Shown piece after piece: positions 53,756-64,000 of a DNA stretch of 64,000 nucleotides. The position numbers were made by a program, and so were the translations under genes. Source of the DNA: Amblyomma americanum (Eukaryota > Arthropoda > Arachnida > Ixodida > Ixodidae); assembly GCF_052857255.1 (NCBI RefSeq), contig NC_135505.1, positions 56,730,368-56,794,367 on the forward strand, given 5' to 3'. The notes under the pieces were generated by a model, which ran no database searches, was not told the origin of the DNA, and saw nothing but the letters and a program-made list of their open reading frames with translations. Numbering within the stretch: the first letter of the stretch is position 1; each line of letters opens with the position of its first letter.

Positions 53756-55064
53756 AGCATTGGTGGAGAATATCAAGAGAGTAGTTTATTAATGGAGAGG
53801 AAATCCTTCCTGCCTGCCTGCCTTCCTGTCTTCCTTCCTGCCTGCCTTTCTGTCAGCCTACCTGTTTACCTAACTACTCAGGTTTTTGTTGTCGCTTCAT
53901 TACGAGAAAATTTGTCTATGAAACGTTCATTCTCGCTCTGCTGTGTCTGCGTTTACGTGTGCCTATGTCGCGCAAATGACAAAAGCGTACAAGTGTGCTC
54001 AGGTAGCGTAGATGAAGAGGATACTTAACGAAGACGCCAGCAAAGGAGACGGCATGGAACGAACGAAGGGGTCCTCAGAAGCACTGCGAAAAAACCTCGT
54101 TATTCACGCCAAAAATTATTAGAGAAAATCATTTTCTCAGGAAAAATGATTATAACTGAATTCTTACAATAGATCAAAAAATTGGCACAGTAACAATCAA
54201 TATATCGGCACATCGCCCTTGAGCAGGCTCGCATTTTTTAATATCAATGTTCTTGCAAACGTCAAAAACGTTCCACGCTGGTCACTATGGCAGTTTTAAC
54301 TTCTTGATGCAAGCGATGAAAAAATTTTAAGAGAGATTTTACTACAGACCAGAAGAGTGATTGAATATTTTCAATATTTTCTTAACAGTACGTTGTAATA
54401 TTCCAATATTCACAATTTTTGACCAAAAAAGCTGCACATAGGCTCTGAAATAACTTTCATTGTATCGCAAAAGTCGTCTCTCCTACATTTATTTGCAATT
54501 ATTGGGGTGCTTGCTCGGGCTGGTTCAAGTATGTACACAAAAAGGCTTAGAGTAAGGACAAAAAATGCCTCAGTTTAATCAAAATGTTTTGAAAGCGTTA
54601 TCGTCAAACGCGCAGACACATAGCACCTACTCAGATTAAGCGTTTTAAAAAAGAGGCACCGCACGCTTCTTAAGGGGGCAATTTTTGTAGAGTGAATCGT
54701 GGGTAATGTGCCCAGCTGCCAGTCAAGAACATGGATTTTAATCTGAGGCAGCGGAGAAATACCATAACGAAGTAAATTAATTTACGCAATGCGGTCATGC
54801 GCCAGTGTGCTTAAAACCCGGGTATCTAGCTCTGCCGAAGGTGAAAAATTGTTCAGTTAGGGCGAATTGTTCAGTGCAGTTTGCATCGAGATTTTTTCGA
54901 TTATCTTTACCGTGAAGGCAATGGGAGCGTAAATATGAAGTATGTATAAATAGCACAATCAAGAAAGCGATTTTATTTTCAAGCTTAATCAGTGACGATT
55001 AGCCGGTGTATACGTAGAATACGGAATCAGGGTACACATTGTAGCTTTTAAGAGCGAAATCTGC
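53756..55064. other. Duplicated intergenic DNA (copy B)
   Basis: Partner of 24926-26255, including the CCTGCCTTCCTG pyrimidine repeat at 53808-53860. No gene recognised. Confidence 0.5.
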
Positions 55065-55296
55065 GCCTCCGCGGTGGCTCAGTGGTTTTGGTGCACGGGT
55101 GCTGACCAGAAATACGCAGGTTCGATCCCAGTCGCGGCGGTCGCATTTCAATACAGACAAAATGGTAGAGGATAGTGTACTCTTGGATATCAGTTTACGT
55201 TAAACAACTCCAAGCGGCCGAAATTGTCCGGAGCTCTGAACTACGTTGTCCCTCCTAGCCTCAATCTCTTTGGGACCTTAAACCCCATTAAAACCT
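55065..55296 (+). mobile_element. tRNA-derived SINE (copy B, predates duplication)
   Basis: Head CCGCGGTGGCTCAGTGG and GCTGACCAGAAATACGC, B box GGTTCGATCCC (better preserved than in copy A), 3' end TCTTTGGGACCTTAAACCCCATTAAAACC. Partner of 26256-26495. Confidence 0.82.
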
Positions 55297-56354
55297 AGAA
55301 TCAAACCAACGAAATCACTTTTATAAGCTGCAATCTAAGGACAATATTACCCAGGTTGGTCATGGAGAGAGCAGACTTAAGCGAAATAGAGATAGAGGAA
55401 AGAGGGGTGGTGAACAGCTATTCCTGTCATTTATCCGCTGTACAGGAAGGTAAAAACTTTGTAACTTTCTGTTTGAAAATAGCCTTTACCACGGTCCTTT
55501 AAGAAACGGTGGCTTGCTTCCCATGTTTGAGGTGTGATCCCTCAGCAAAGGTTCGAACCTTGAATACTCCATTGTTTATCACAGATTAGTTGACAAAGTA
55601 ACGAGCGAGCGTAGTAAGGCTACTACGATTGGTAAATATGTCCAGTAAGACAATATAGCGGAAGTTGTTTTTACTCTAACTCGATTATTTCAGCCTATCG
55701 GTTTATTCGAAATGACGCGTTCTGTCCCGTGGACATCACGGTCATGAAAACTCTTCCCTTTATTTGAACTCTGCCTAATTCTAATAATATCTGCTCTGTT
55801 TCGGGTTTGCATTATAGCTTTCAGTGTGGACCAATTGTCGTCAGGCATATATCTTTTTTGAGCAGCATTATAATGCTAACGACATCATTTCTGATTTGAT
55901 TCTTTGCGCTCTTCGCACAGCTTACGTCGCCGAACGATCATTATATCGCGCTACATGTATCGACCAAAACACTTTGGAATAACGAACATTTATGGGGAAA
56001 GTTAAGGGCAAGGCGGTCGACACCTCATTGCTGTAATGTGTGCATCGATTGCACCTCTGTTCTCTCAGTGGCCCGGCGTTACAGTCAATGTTAAAAGATC
56101 CTACACATACCAGATGATGCCGTGAAATGTTTACACCGTTTGCTTTAGATGGCAGCTATCAGTGATCGAGTCGCCTCGCATGTCGCTTAAAAGCGGCTGG
56201 ATGGCCAAGCGAGGTGCACTTTGCAGATCACTTAAAAGACGGGATGCATGCGTGTAAGAACCCGCAAGAGCTGTGGAAGCGCGATGGCAATTGAAGGTTG
56301 TCTGCTTGTGCTGCATTAAAAGCGCCGGCCACCGTCCTACGAAGTGGAGTGGTC
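55297..56354. other. Duplicated intergenic DNA (copy B)
   Basis: Partner of 26496-27553. No convincing ORF, RNA or element. Confidence 0.5.
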
Positions 56355-56882
56355 GCCGCTGCTTGCTGCTGCTGCTGCTGTTAGGTGCTTGCTGCTCGCT
56401 CGTGCTTGCTGCTGGTTGTTGCCTGCTGCTGCTTGATGCTTGCTGGCTGCTTGCTTGCTGCTTGTTGCTTGCTTGCTGCTTGGTTGCTGCTGCTTGCTGC
56501 TGCTTGTTGCTGCTTGCTTCTGCTTGCTGCTGGTTGCTGCTGGTTGCTGCTGGTTGCTGCTGCTGCTTGCTGCTGCTGCTTGCTGCTGCTTGCTGCTTGC
56601 TTGCAGCAGTGCTTGCTGCTGCTTGCGACTTGCTGCTGCTTGCGACTTGCTTGCTGCTGCTTCCTGCTGCTGCTTGCTGCTGCTACCGCTGCTGCGGCTG
56701 CTGCTGCTGCGGCCGCCGCCGCCGCCGCTGCTGCTGCTACCGCTGCTGCTTACTGCTGGCGCTGCTGCTTCTGCGGATGCTTGCAACTGGTGCTGCAGCT
56801 GCTTGCTGCCGCTGCCTCTGCTTTCTGCTGCTTGCTGCTGCTACTGCTGCTTGCTGCTGCTGCTGCGGCTGCTGCTGCTGAC
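56355..56882. repeat. CTG/CTTG-rich imperfect triplet array at the right edge of copy B
   Basis: About 530 bp of CTG, CTTG and GCTG units, with GCC/GCG-rich interruption near 56700-56730. It begins directly at the last base shared with copy A. As in the copy A array, all frames are open because of composition; the long open stretches here are not genes. Confidence 0.92.
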
Positions 56883-57488
56883 GGCGGAAATCGACACCCA
56901 TCGCGCATCTCCCATCGGACACTCCTCCGCTGCCGCCCATAAAGAAGCTCCAGTTGTATTCGAGTGTACTATAATACGGAGACCGCTTGGCGATTCGCGG
57001 TATGCACTGCTTCCTCTTATAGGATGAAACTCTAGGACAACCTGCACACGCGGACGAAGCCTGCGCACGTCTAAGCGATATTATACCACCATCCCTTCAT
57101 TGCTGCACACTTGTCCTTTTCGCTGTGTTGCATCGAGCAAAGCACGTTAGTCTTGATCTCGGTATGACAACGGGGCGTGTATCTTCTGGCAGCGAAAGCC
57201 TGACAGCACTTGAAGCTCTCTGCTTTCTCTGAAGCTCTCTGAAGGTCTCTGCTTTCCCCCCTCGCAAGCCTGAAGGCGGAGCTCCGGAGCATTTGACTGC
57301 CCTGCTCGGAATGCGTTACCTCGAGCTAGGCTGTCTGCCCTTTCGTTCCCCCCTTTGCCCGCGTGGACGGGATCCAGATTAGGTTATGCCTGGGTTTCTC
57401 CTCGGCGGAGGTTACCCCACTGGGTATTCTAAAGGCTGTTCTGCTGATCTTGCCCCTCGTGTAGTTCCTGCACCTCTCCTTCGAGCCC
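56883..57488 (-). pseudogene. R1/LOA-like LINE, 3' part of RNase H and beyond
   Basis: Minus-strand reading from 57488 gives GSKERCRNYTRGKISRTAFR and then NLIWIPSTRAKGGTKGQTA, the second half of an RNase H domain (the WxPxH-type segment, here WIPST). It continues the sequence ILSGSKE that stops at 63304, so the two parts were one domain before the I-clade LINE inserted. Nothing clear is seen beyond about 57290. Confidence 0.65.
57475..57488. repeat. Left 14-bp target-site duplication of the I-clade LINE
   Basis: TCTCCTTCGAGCCC here is repeated exactly at 63304-63317. Confidence 0.9.
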
Positions 57489-57757
57489 CCGCAAGGGCAC
57501 CTTGTGTAACGAGGTGTTGGTGCTTGGCGCCACCACGGACCCTTAGCCCCCATACCGAAGCTGTCATCCGTACCGTGGCGATAGGTTGAAAGGTGGAGGG
57601 AAGAAACCTTGAACGGTGGCGGTCGAGGAAGTGGTCAATCCTCGGCCGATGGGCTCCTCGTCTGTCTACCAGGGGGGGAGTCCCGGGACCTTCCTCTGTG
57701 TATAAGGGTGAATCAGAGGCGACAAAGTATTTGGAACCCTTAGCCAGTACATGCCGT

Positions 57758-59143
57758 ATGGCAAAATTTTCAAAAAAATCTGATCGGCTCCCAAAAAGGA
57801 GTCGCACCGATGCGAAACAATTGATGCCACAGAAACCAGAAACGTTTCCGAAGTTTTTCATGGTTCACTCAAACACTGATGAACCGGTAGCCAACCTGTC
57901 TGCATTTGTCATCGCCAACACCCTAAAAAGCTGTGTAGGCAAAAACTACAAAGCAAAAAAGCAGCGAACCGGAGATCTCCTTGTAGAAATAAACACAAAA
58001 GAACAGAGCGCGAAACTGATGTCTTTACAGAATCTTGGAGAAATGAGCGTACAGGTAACCCCGCACCGCACCCTGAACCACTCAAAGGGCGTCATATCTG
58101 AATATGAACTCCTACAGAGTACGGATGCGGAAATGGAAGAACTAGCTGAACAAGGAGTAATAGCAGCCCGACGAATAACCATCCGGAGAAATAATGCTGA
58201 AATCAAGACAAAACACATCGTCCTAACTTTCAATAGTACAACTCTCCCTGATTCCATCCACGCCGCATACCTCCATTGTAAAGTCCGCCCATACATACCA
58301 AATCCGAGACGATGTTTCAAGTGCCAGCGCTTTGGACACAGCATGTTGGCTTGCCGGGGCAAACCCACGTGTGTCACATGCGCAGAAGACGCACATACAG
58401 AAGAAAGATGCGAACGCACTCCAAAATGCATCAACTGCAATGGCGCACATGGCGCGTACTCCAGGTCGTGCCCAGTTTGGAAAACAGAAAAACAAATCAT
58501 AACTTTGAAGACCAGAGAAAACCTGTCCTACTTTGAAGCAAAAAAACGCGTCTCTTTCCAACAGAAAGTGACATACTCCGAAGCGGTGACGCGGGGACCG
58601 CCGCCGCCTTCGGTTTCTGTCGGCACACAGGTCGATCCGAAGGAGCTGGGGTCGACAACCAAGTCCCCACCACAGAAGTCAATGACACAGTCCACAGGGC
58701 TGAAAATTTCGCGGGAAGACCACGCGATCCTCGCCGGAGGCCCTCAGGCCCTACTTTCAGCAGTGGCATCCTCGGCGATAGACACCCGGAACAGCTATGC
58801 TGAACTGGACCTGTCGCCCCACCCCTATAAGAAGGCAACTACTGGCCCAAAAGACTCTGCCGCTGGAGCAGGGCCTGGTTCAGCGGTGCCAGCAAAAAAG
58901 ACGAATGCGAAGGCCACGGGCCATCGCAACCAAGAAGCATCCTCCACGTCCACCGTGGAGGAGATGGATGTCAGCGAAAGTCGGCGGACATCTAAAATAC
59001 ACACATCCGCGGAATCTCCGCAGAAATCCGGCGCCACGAAAGTGGCGATGGACACAACTCCTAGTTCGCCACCGCTGCAGCGGCGGCGAGACTCCCTAGA
59101 GAAAAAAGGGAAACGACGAATCACTGCTCCTGAAAATAAGTGA
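57758..59143 (+). CDS. I-clade LINE ORF1 (Gag-like, three zinc knuckles)
   Basis: Starts at ATG 57758 (MAKFSKKSDRLPKRSR); the frame is open further upstream to a GTG at 57593, but this ATG begins a basic N-terminus as usual. Length is 461 residues. A Gag-like central domain lies at about residues 25-180. CCHC knuckles follow: CFKCQRFGHSMLAC, CVTCAEDAHTEERC and CINCNGAHGAYSRSC. The C-terminus is Ser/Pro/Lys-rich and probably disordered. In I-group LINEs this protein binds the element RNA and forms the RNP. It ends at TGA 59141-59143, 26 bp before the ORF2 ATG. No internal damage. Confidence 0.88.
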   Translation: MAKFSKKSDRLPKRSRTDAKQLMPQKPETFPKFFMVHSNTDEPVANLSAFVIANTLKSCVGKNYKAKKQRTGDLLVEINTKEQSAKLMSLQNLGEMSVQVTPHRTLNHSKGVISEYELLQSTDAEMEELAEQGVIAARRITIRRNNAEIKTKHIVLTFNSTTLPDSIHAAYLHCKVRPYIPNPRRCFKCQRFGHSMLACRGKPTCVTCAEDAHTEERCERTPKCINCNGAHGAYSRSCPVWKTEKQIITLKTRENLSYFEAKKRVSFQQKVTYSEAVTRGPPPPSVSVGTQVDPKELGSTTKSPPQKSMTQSTGLKISREDHAILAGGPQALLSAVASSAIDTRNSYAELDLSPHPYKKATTGPKDSAAGAGPGSAVPAKKTNAKATGHRNQEASSTSTVEEMDVSESRRTSKIHTSAESPQKSGATKVAMDTTPSSPPLQRRRDSLEKKGKRRITAPENK

Positions 59144-59169
59144 CTTTCCCCAATCCCCAACTTATCACA

Positions 59170-62100
59170 ATGGCATATCTAATACAATGGAACTATAGAG
59201 GTCTACACAGAAACTACACAGACATAACCGATATGCTCAAAACAATGGCACCTACAGCTGTGTGCCTGCAAGAAACGAACCTTGGGCCACAGCACACAAA
59301 CATCTTAAAAAAATATAATATTTTCCGGAAAGACCGAGAACAAGCTAGCCGACTCTCAGGAGGCGTCGCTATCATTACGCAAAGCGATGTCCCTGCAAGA
59401 GAGGTATCATTAAAGACGAACTTAGAAGCGGTCGCAATAAACATCATTAGCCATAAAACAATAACAATATGTTCTTTGTACATACCACCACACAACACAA
59501 TTACTATGCATGACCTAGAAGAACTTCTGGGACAGTTGCCTGAGCCATATGTCATAATTGGGGATTTTAACGCACACTCCTCATTCTGGGGAAGTGAGCA
59601 TACTGATTCCAGGGGTCAGCTCATCGAGGATTTTATTCTTTCAAATAGCATATGTTTAATGAACACTGGAAAAGCAACGTACTGCTGCCCCAGCTCTGGA
59701 AAAATGACCTGCCTAGATTTAGCGTTTGCATCACCATCGGTTTTTAATGATTTTATTTGGGATGTTTTAGACGACCCTCGGGGAAGTGATCACTTACCTA
59801 CAGTTTTAAAGCTAACATCAAGTACTTCCATCATCCCTACGAAGCCACGGCGATGGAAAATTCACCTCGCCGATTGGGCACTTTTCAGAACGAAGGCCAC
59901 ACTAGAAAAAGAATATGCCGAAACCCTTACTATAGAAGAACTAAATGAAAAATTTGTCACATGCTTAATATCTGCAGCAATAGAAGCCATCCCACAAACG
60001 TCTGAAATTGCACGAAAAACACATAAAGTTTGGTGGTCAAACGAATGCTCATCGGCCAAAAAGCAGCAAAACAAGGCTTGGGGCAACCTTCGCAGATATC
60101 CCACTGCAGGAAACTTGCTCATCTTCAAAAGGGCTAGAGCCAAAGCACGATACATCAGACGCAACACAGAAAGGGCATCATGGCAACAGTACATATCCTC
60201 CATAAACAGCTCAATAACATCCAAGAAAATGTGGGAGCAGGTGCGGAAATTCACTGGAAATTTTACTCCATTCACATTTCCAATGCTAACAACACCCGGT
60301 ACTCAAACAACATTAGAAGAACAGGCCAACATATTGGGTGAGCATTTTTCCACAGTTTCAAGCTCATCCAACTATACACAAACATTTCAAAAGCACAAAA
60401 CAATAGTAGAAAAACAAAAACTTCCCTTTGGAACATGCATACACGAAGACTACAATCAGGTTATTACAATGCAGGAACTAAACACAGTACTAACATCCGG
60501 TAAAATGACAGCACCAGGCCCAGACAATATACATTATGCCATGCTTGCTCACCTCTCTGAGACTGCCATAGAGGCTCTCCTAAAATATTTCAATAAAATA
60601 TGGATGAGGGGAGAAATCCCCCAAGCATGGAAAGAAGCAATCATAGTACCCTTCCTAAAACCTGGCAAGCCACCAACTACTCCCACCAGTTACAGGCCAA
60701 TAGCACTCACTAGCTGTTTAGCAAAATCATTCGAAAGCATTCTAAACATCAGACTAACCTTCATACTTCAGTCCCGGCAACTTTTAGATATACACCAGTG
60801 CGGTTTTAAAAAGACATGTTCCACAACCGATCACATCGTTCGCTTTGAGAACACAGTTCGGGAAGCATTCATCCACAACCAGCACTGTATCGGGGTCTTC
60901 TTCGACATGGAGAAGGCTTACGATACCACGTGGAGGTTCGGTATCCTCCGTGACCTAGCGGACCTAGGTATCCGCGGCAGGATGCTGAGCTGTTTGAATG
61001 ACTTCCTAACCAACCGCACGTTCCGAGTCCGCCTAGGTGCAACCTTCTCCAACACTTTTACACAAGAAACTGGCGTACCCCAGGGGTGCATCATCAGCAC
61101 GACCTTATTCATCATCAAAATGAACTCAATAGGAAAAGTAATCCCAAAATCAATAATGTACCCGCCGCGGTGGCTCAGTGGTTAGGGCGCTCGACTACTG
61201 ATCCGGAGTTCCCGGGTTCGAACCCGACCGCGGCGGCTGTGTTTTTATGGAGGAAAAACGCTAAGGCGCCCGTGTGCTGTGCGATGTCAGTGCACGTAAA
61301 GATCCCCAGGTGGTCGAAATTATTCCGGAGCCCTCCACTACGGTACCTAATTCTTCCTTTCTTCTTTCACTCCCTCTCTTATCCCTTCCCTTACGGCGCG
61401 GTTCAGGTGTCCAACGATATATGAGACAGATACTGCGCCATTTCCTTTCCCCAAAAACCAATTATTATTATTATTACTCTGCTTACGTAGACGACCTCCA
61501 AATAGCATGCACGTCATCCAGCATACCCACCTGTGAGCTACAGATACAAATAACAATAAATAAACTGGCTACCTGGGCAGATAGAAACGGATTTAGATTT
61601 TCCCCTCAGAAAACAGTAGCGGTTCTGTTCTCTTTGAGACGAGGCCTACAGGCCAACCCCACAATATATCTAAACCAAACCCAATTACCTGTCAAACAAG
61701 AGCATAAGTTTCTAGGGATAACTTTCGATAAAAAGCTCAATTTCTTGCAACATATAAACACCTTAAAGAAAAAAGCTTCCCAAGCCCTCAATGTGCTAAA
61801 ACTACTGTCAAGAAAACGCTGGGGATCTGATAGGGCATGCCTATTACATATATATCGTTCTCTGGTTCGCTCTAAGTTAGACTATGGGTGCATAGTATAT
61901 GGCTCAGCAAGACCGTCCTACATAAAACGACTAAATCCTATCCACAATCTTGGTTTAAGGTTGTCTTCTGGTGCTTACAGAACTTCACCAATAGCAAGTC
62001 TGTATGTGGAAACGAATGAACCTTCCTTAGAAGATCGAAGAACTGCACTAACTTGTACATACATCCTCAAAATCCTTTCTCACCCCAAACATCTCTGTTA

Positions 62101-63256
62101 CTCAATCGTCACGAAATGCCCATCCAGAATACTCTTCAACAACAAGCCTCACGCAATTAAGCCGTTGCTCTTGCGCTTCGAAGAAAAATGCCAAGCACTA
62201 AACATACTAAATGAAATTAAAAATATTGCCCCAAGATGCGAAGCGCTACCACCGTGGTACACTCTTCCCACAGTGTGTGACGTCACACTAACACGCCTCA
62301 GGAAAACTTGTACACCACACGACCAGATAATACAAGAATATCTAGCACTACAAGAAAAATACAGAAATTACACTCCATTTTATACTGACGGGTCAAAAAC
62401 TCATGCTCATGTAGGAAGCGCAGTAATAAAAGAAAAAAATGAAAATGCAGTACGACTTCCCTCATGTGCTACAGTTTTCACCGCGGAGTGTTATGCTATT
62501 AGTGTTGCGGTGCAGAAAATAACAAATGAAAACATCAAAAACAGCATCATCTATACAGATTCACTGAGCGTCCTTACAGCATTAAACTCTAAAAATGCCA
62601 CGGAGCCACTGATTGGAAGCATCATACATAATATAGTAAAGGTCACAACACAAAAACATGTTATAAAATTGTGCTGGGTTCCCAGTCACGTTGGCATTCA
62701 GGACAATGAGAGAGCCGACATGTGTGCTGCACAAACCAGAACCATGGAAATAAAACATGTGAATTTGCCTCCTAGGGATTACATGAAGTTAGTGCATAGC
62801 AGACTAAGAGACAAGTGGCAAGCTTCTTGGGAAAATGAAGGACACAACAAGCTGCATACCATAAAGCCCATTATAAAAGAATGGAAATCATGCCACCATA
62901 AAGAGCGTTTTATCGAAGTAATTTTATGTCGTTTACGCATAGGTCACACACACATCACCCATAACTTCTTATTAACAAAAAAAGACAAACCTGTGTGTGA
63001 AATGTGTGGTGAAGAGCTCACAGTAAATCACATTTTAATTTCTTGTTCGCATCTCGAAGAACTTAGACAAAAAGTTTTTACGGTATTTTACAATGAACAC
63101 ATTCCATTTCATCCCGCATTGCTTTTAGGCGAGCAAACACTCGTCGAATTTTCACTTGTTTGTAAGTTTCTAAAGAAAGCCAGTGTTTTAAATCTATTAT
63201 ATTGTAACCTCTGTACACTTGACATAGCATCATCTAACCTTGTGTTTGGCGCATGA
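59170..63256 (+). pseudogene. I-clade LINE ORF2: endonuclease, RT, RNase H (split by a SINE)
   Basis: Coding parts are 59170-61161 (664 codons) and 61478-63256 (592 residues). Endonuclease: IQWNYRGLH, LQETNLG, IIGDFNAHSSFWG, RGSDHLP. RT: APGPDNIHYAML, FFDMEKAYDTTW (motif A), TGVPQGCIIST (motif B). Just after Met-Tyr the SINE intervenes, and the frame resumes at Ser-Ala-YVDD (motif C). RNase H: FYTDGSKTHAHVGSA, FTAECYAI, IYTDSLSV, WVPSHVGIQDNERAD, with all catalytic acids present. The C-terminus has CEMCGEELTVNHILISC. The SINE falls exactly between RT motifs B and C, so neither half can be an active RT. Otherwise there are no stops or frameshifts. Confidence 0.88.
61162..61477 (+). mobile_element. 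Ruka-like SINE inserted in LINE ORF2
   Basis: Full-length, with tRNA-like head: A box TGGCTCAGTGG at 61171-61181 and B box GGTTCGAACCC at 61215-61225, both consensus, so Pol III transcription is plausible. The body equals the SINEs at 19390 and 48505 (reverse). The tail is (ATT)n ending TTATTAC. The only flanking repeat visible is TAC, much shorter than usual. Confidence 0.93.
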
Positions 63257-63303
63257 TAGCCATAGTTGCTTATGCGCCGTAAAACCCCATACAACAACAA
63301 CAA
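63257..63303 (+). other. I-clade LINE 3' UTR and tail
   Basis: CATAGTTGCTTATGCGCCGTAAAACCCCAT followed by an (ACA)n tail. The GTAAAACCCCAT block resembles the 3' ends of the tRNA-derived SINEs at 26256 and 55065. Confidence 0.75.
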
Positions 63304-64000
63304 TCTCCTTCGAGCCCGACAGTATGTTGAGAGATCGGCCCGTTTAGTAGCCTTCTGCTGCCGCCAGCGCAACGGCAATCTCTTCGGTCTCCGCTCTGTC
63401 GGCGACCTTTCCCGTGGCACACGTGATCATGTTTCCTTCCTTGCTTACCACTACCGTCGCAGCTACGCGTTCTCTCTCGCGCGTATATACGGCAGCGTCC
63501 GTGTATACGGTGTTGACTAACTGGGCTAGCGTTCTTTCTACGTACTCGGCCCTCTGTTTTCGTGAAGATTGGGGTCCATGTTTTTCGGCAATGGTCTCAC
63601 GTTAATGGTTTTCCTAAGGTGGTCCGGTACGTCCGCGTATCTGTCTACTAGTCCGCTCGTGTCCCGACCCAACCTTCTTAGGAGCGCTCGTCCCGTAGGG
63701 GTGCCTCTGAGTCTCGTGGTTTACGTTTCCACCAGAGCTTCGGCGAGCTCGCTGAAGGTGTTGCTGATGTCTAGCTGGAGCAACTTTTCGTTCGAGGTGT
63801 TCTTAGGTAGGTGCAGAGCAGTCTTATACGCCTTCCAGAGAATGGCGTCGGCTTGCTCTCTTTCCGCCTTGGTCGTCGCGTGGTACGGCAGGGAGTACGT
63901 GACTCGACTGACAATTAGGCTGTTGACTAGCTTGAGAGTGTCTTCTTCCTTCATTCCGTATCTCTTTTGGGAGACTCTGTTGATCATACGACCCACCTGC
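63304..64000 (-). pseudogene. R1/LOA-like LINE: RT thumb and first half of RNase H
   Basis: Minus-strand reading from the window's right end gives RMINRVSQKRYGMKEEDTLK, then HATTKAEREQADAILWKAYK and TALHLPKNTSNEKLLQLDIS (63996-63721), the region after the RT palm in R1/LOA/I-type LINEs. RNase H begins as VNTVYTDAAVYTRERERVAA (about 63520-63460), with the first catalytic Asp in YTDAA, and continues to ILSGSKE, where the I-clade LINE was inserted at 63304. A stop within ALAAAEGY* and frameshifts show decay. The palm and upstream domains lie beyond base 64000. Confidence 0.72.

Larger units (their letters stand above)
42947..56358 (+). repeat. Segmental duplication, copy B
   Basis: This is the shorter partner of 4798-27553. 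It lacks the 8.7 kb held by copy A between 9056 and 17778. The join in B is at about 47019, where sequence matching A up to 9055 runs directly into sequence matching A from 17779. Because A carries the uninterrupted 5' part of the LINE whose RT resumes at 17779, the simplest reading is that B lost this segment. B has its own SINE at 48505-48822, and about 140 bp around 51380-51525 that are absent at the equivalent point in A (near 22660). Its right edge is a CTG-rich array directly abutting the last shared bases. Confidence 0.88.
57489..63303 (+). mobile_element. I-clade LINE with RNase H, nearly intact, interrupted by a SINE
   Basis: Bounded by perfect 14-bp target-site duplications (57475-57488 and 63304-63317). 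A 5' leader of about 270 bp is followed by ORF1 with three zinc knuckles and ORF2 with endonuclease, RT, RNase H and C-terminal Cys/His cluster. The 3' end is TATGCGCCGTAAAACCCCAT plus (ACA)n. RNase H and triple-knuckle ORF1 point to the I group. The only damage I can see is the SINE at 61162-61477. Confidence 0.88.

Noticed and set aside
56273..57027. Similar low-complexity ORFs in the copy B array
   Set aside because: Same reason as for the copy A array.
57412..57861. A minus-strand ORF of 149 residues
   Set aside because: It lies antisense to the I-clade LINE leader and ORF1 start and crosses the target-site duplication.
61171..61225. A true tRNA gene
   Set aside because: The A and B boxes belong to a SINE head joined to a SINE body found elsewhere in the window. 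No complete cloverleaf ending in an independent gene is seen.

Overview
The window looks like repeat-rich DNA from a hard tick (Ixodida). The evidence is several tRNA-derived SINEs closely resembling the tick SINE 'Ruka' as I remember it (A box TGGCTCAGTGG, B box GGTTCGAACCC, conserved body), large numbers of APE-type LINEs, and AT-rich DNA with AT and ATC microsatellites. No operons, Shine-Dalgarno-led genes or intact single-copy host genes are visible. Species is not determinable.

Layout: (1) 1-4797, minus: near full-length but decayed CR1-like LINE whose ORF1 has a Cys-rich finger plus SGNH-hydrolase blocks. (2) 4798-27553: copy A of a large direct duplication. (3) 27.6-29.1 kb: CTG array plus remnant of an R1/LOA-like LINE. 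(4) 29.1-35.2 kb: simple repeats, SINEs, a LINE 3' end, and one GC-rich exon-like ORF (32925-33127). (5) 35.2-40.1 kb: decayed Ty3/Gypsy element keeping its 3' LTR only. (6) 40.1-42.9 kb: a SINE and a tandem repeat rich in AAGGTCA half-sites. (7) 42947-56358: copy B of the duplication, ending in its own CTG array. (8) 57-64 kb: a three-level nest, with a Ruka-like SINE inside a nearly intact I-clade LINE (14-bp target-site duplications) inside an R1/LOA-like LINE on the minus strand.

The two duplicate copies share order and orientation throughout but differ by discrete events. Copy A has an extra 8.7 kb (9056-17778), a SINE (19390-19641), a LINE fragment with a palindromic junction (about 21799-22482) and a long TA microsatellite. 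Copy B has a SINE (48505-48822). Each insertion has an empty site in the other copy.

The most striking object is the LINE at 9774-15797. It begins with eight 270-bp tandem monomers, most carrying a CRE (TGACGTCA), a TATAAA box and an arthropod-type initiator TCAGT at promoter-like spacing, then an ATG at +40. The frame from that ATG stays open through all monomers (270 = 3 x 90) into a 2A-like ribosome-skipping motif (DTEMNPGP), then an ORF1 protein with coiled coil and RRM-like region, then a single UAA, then an endonuclease/RT ORF2 damaged by one UGA. A second, older LINE directly downstream carries a decayed version of the same 2A motif (DVESNPGS). I propose this promoter-array/leader/2A arrangement as the system most worth testing.
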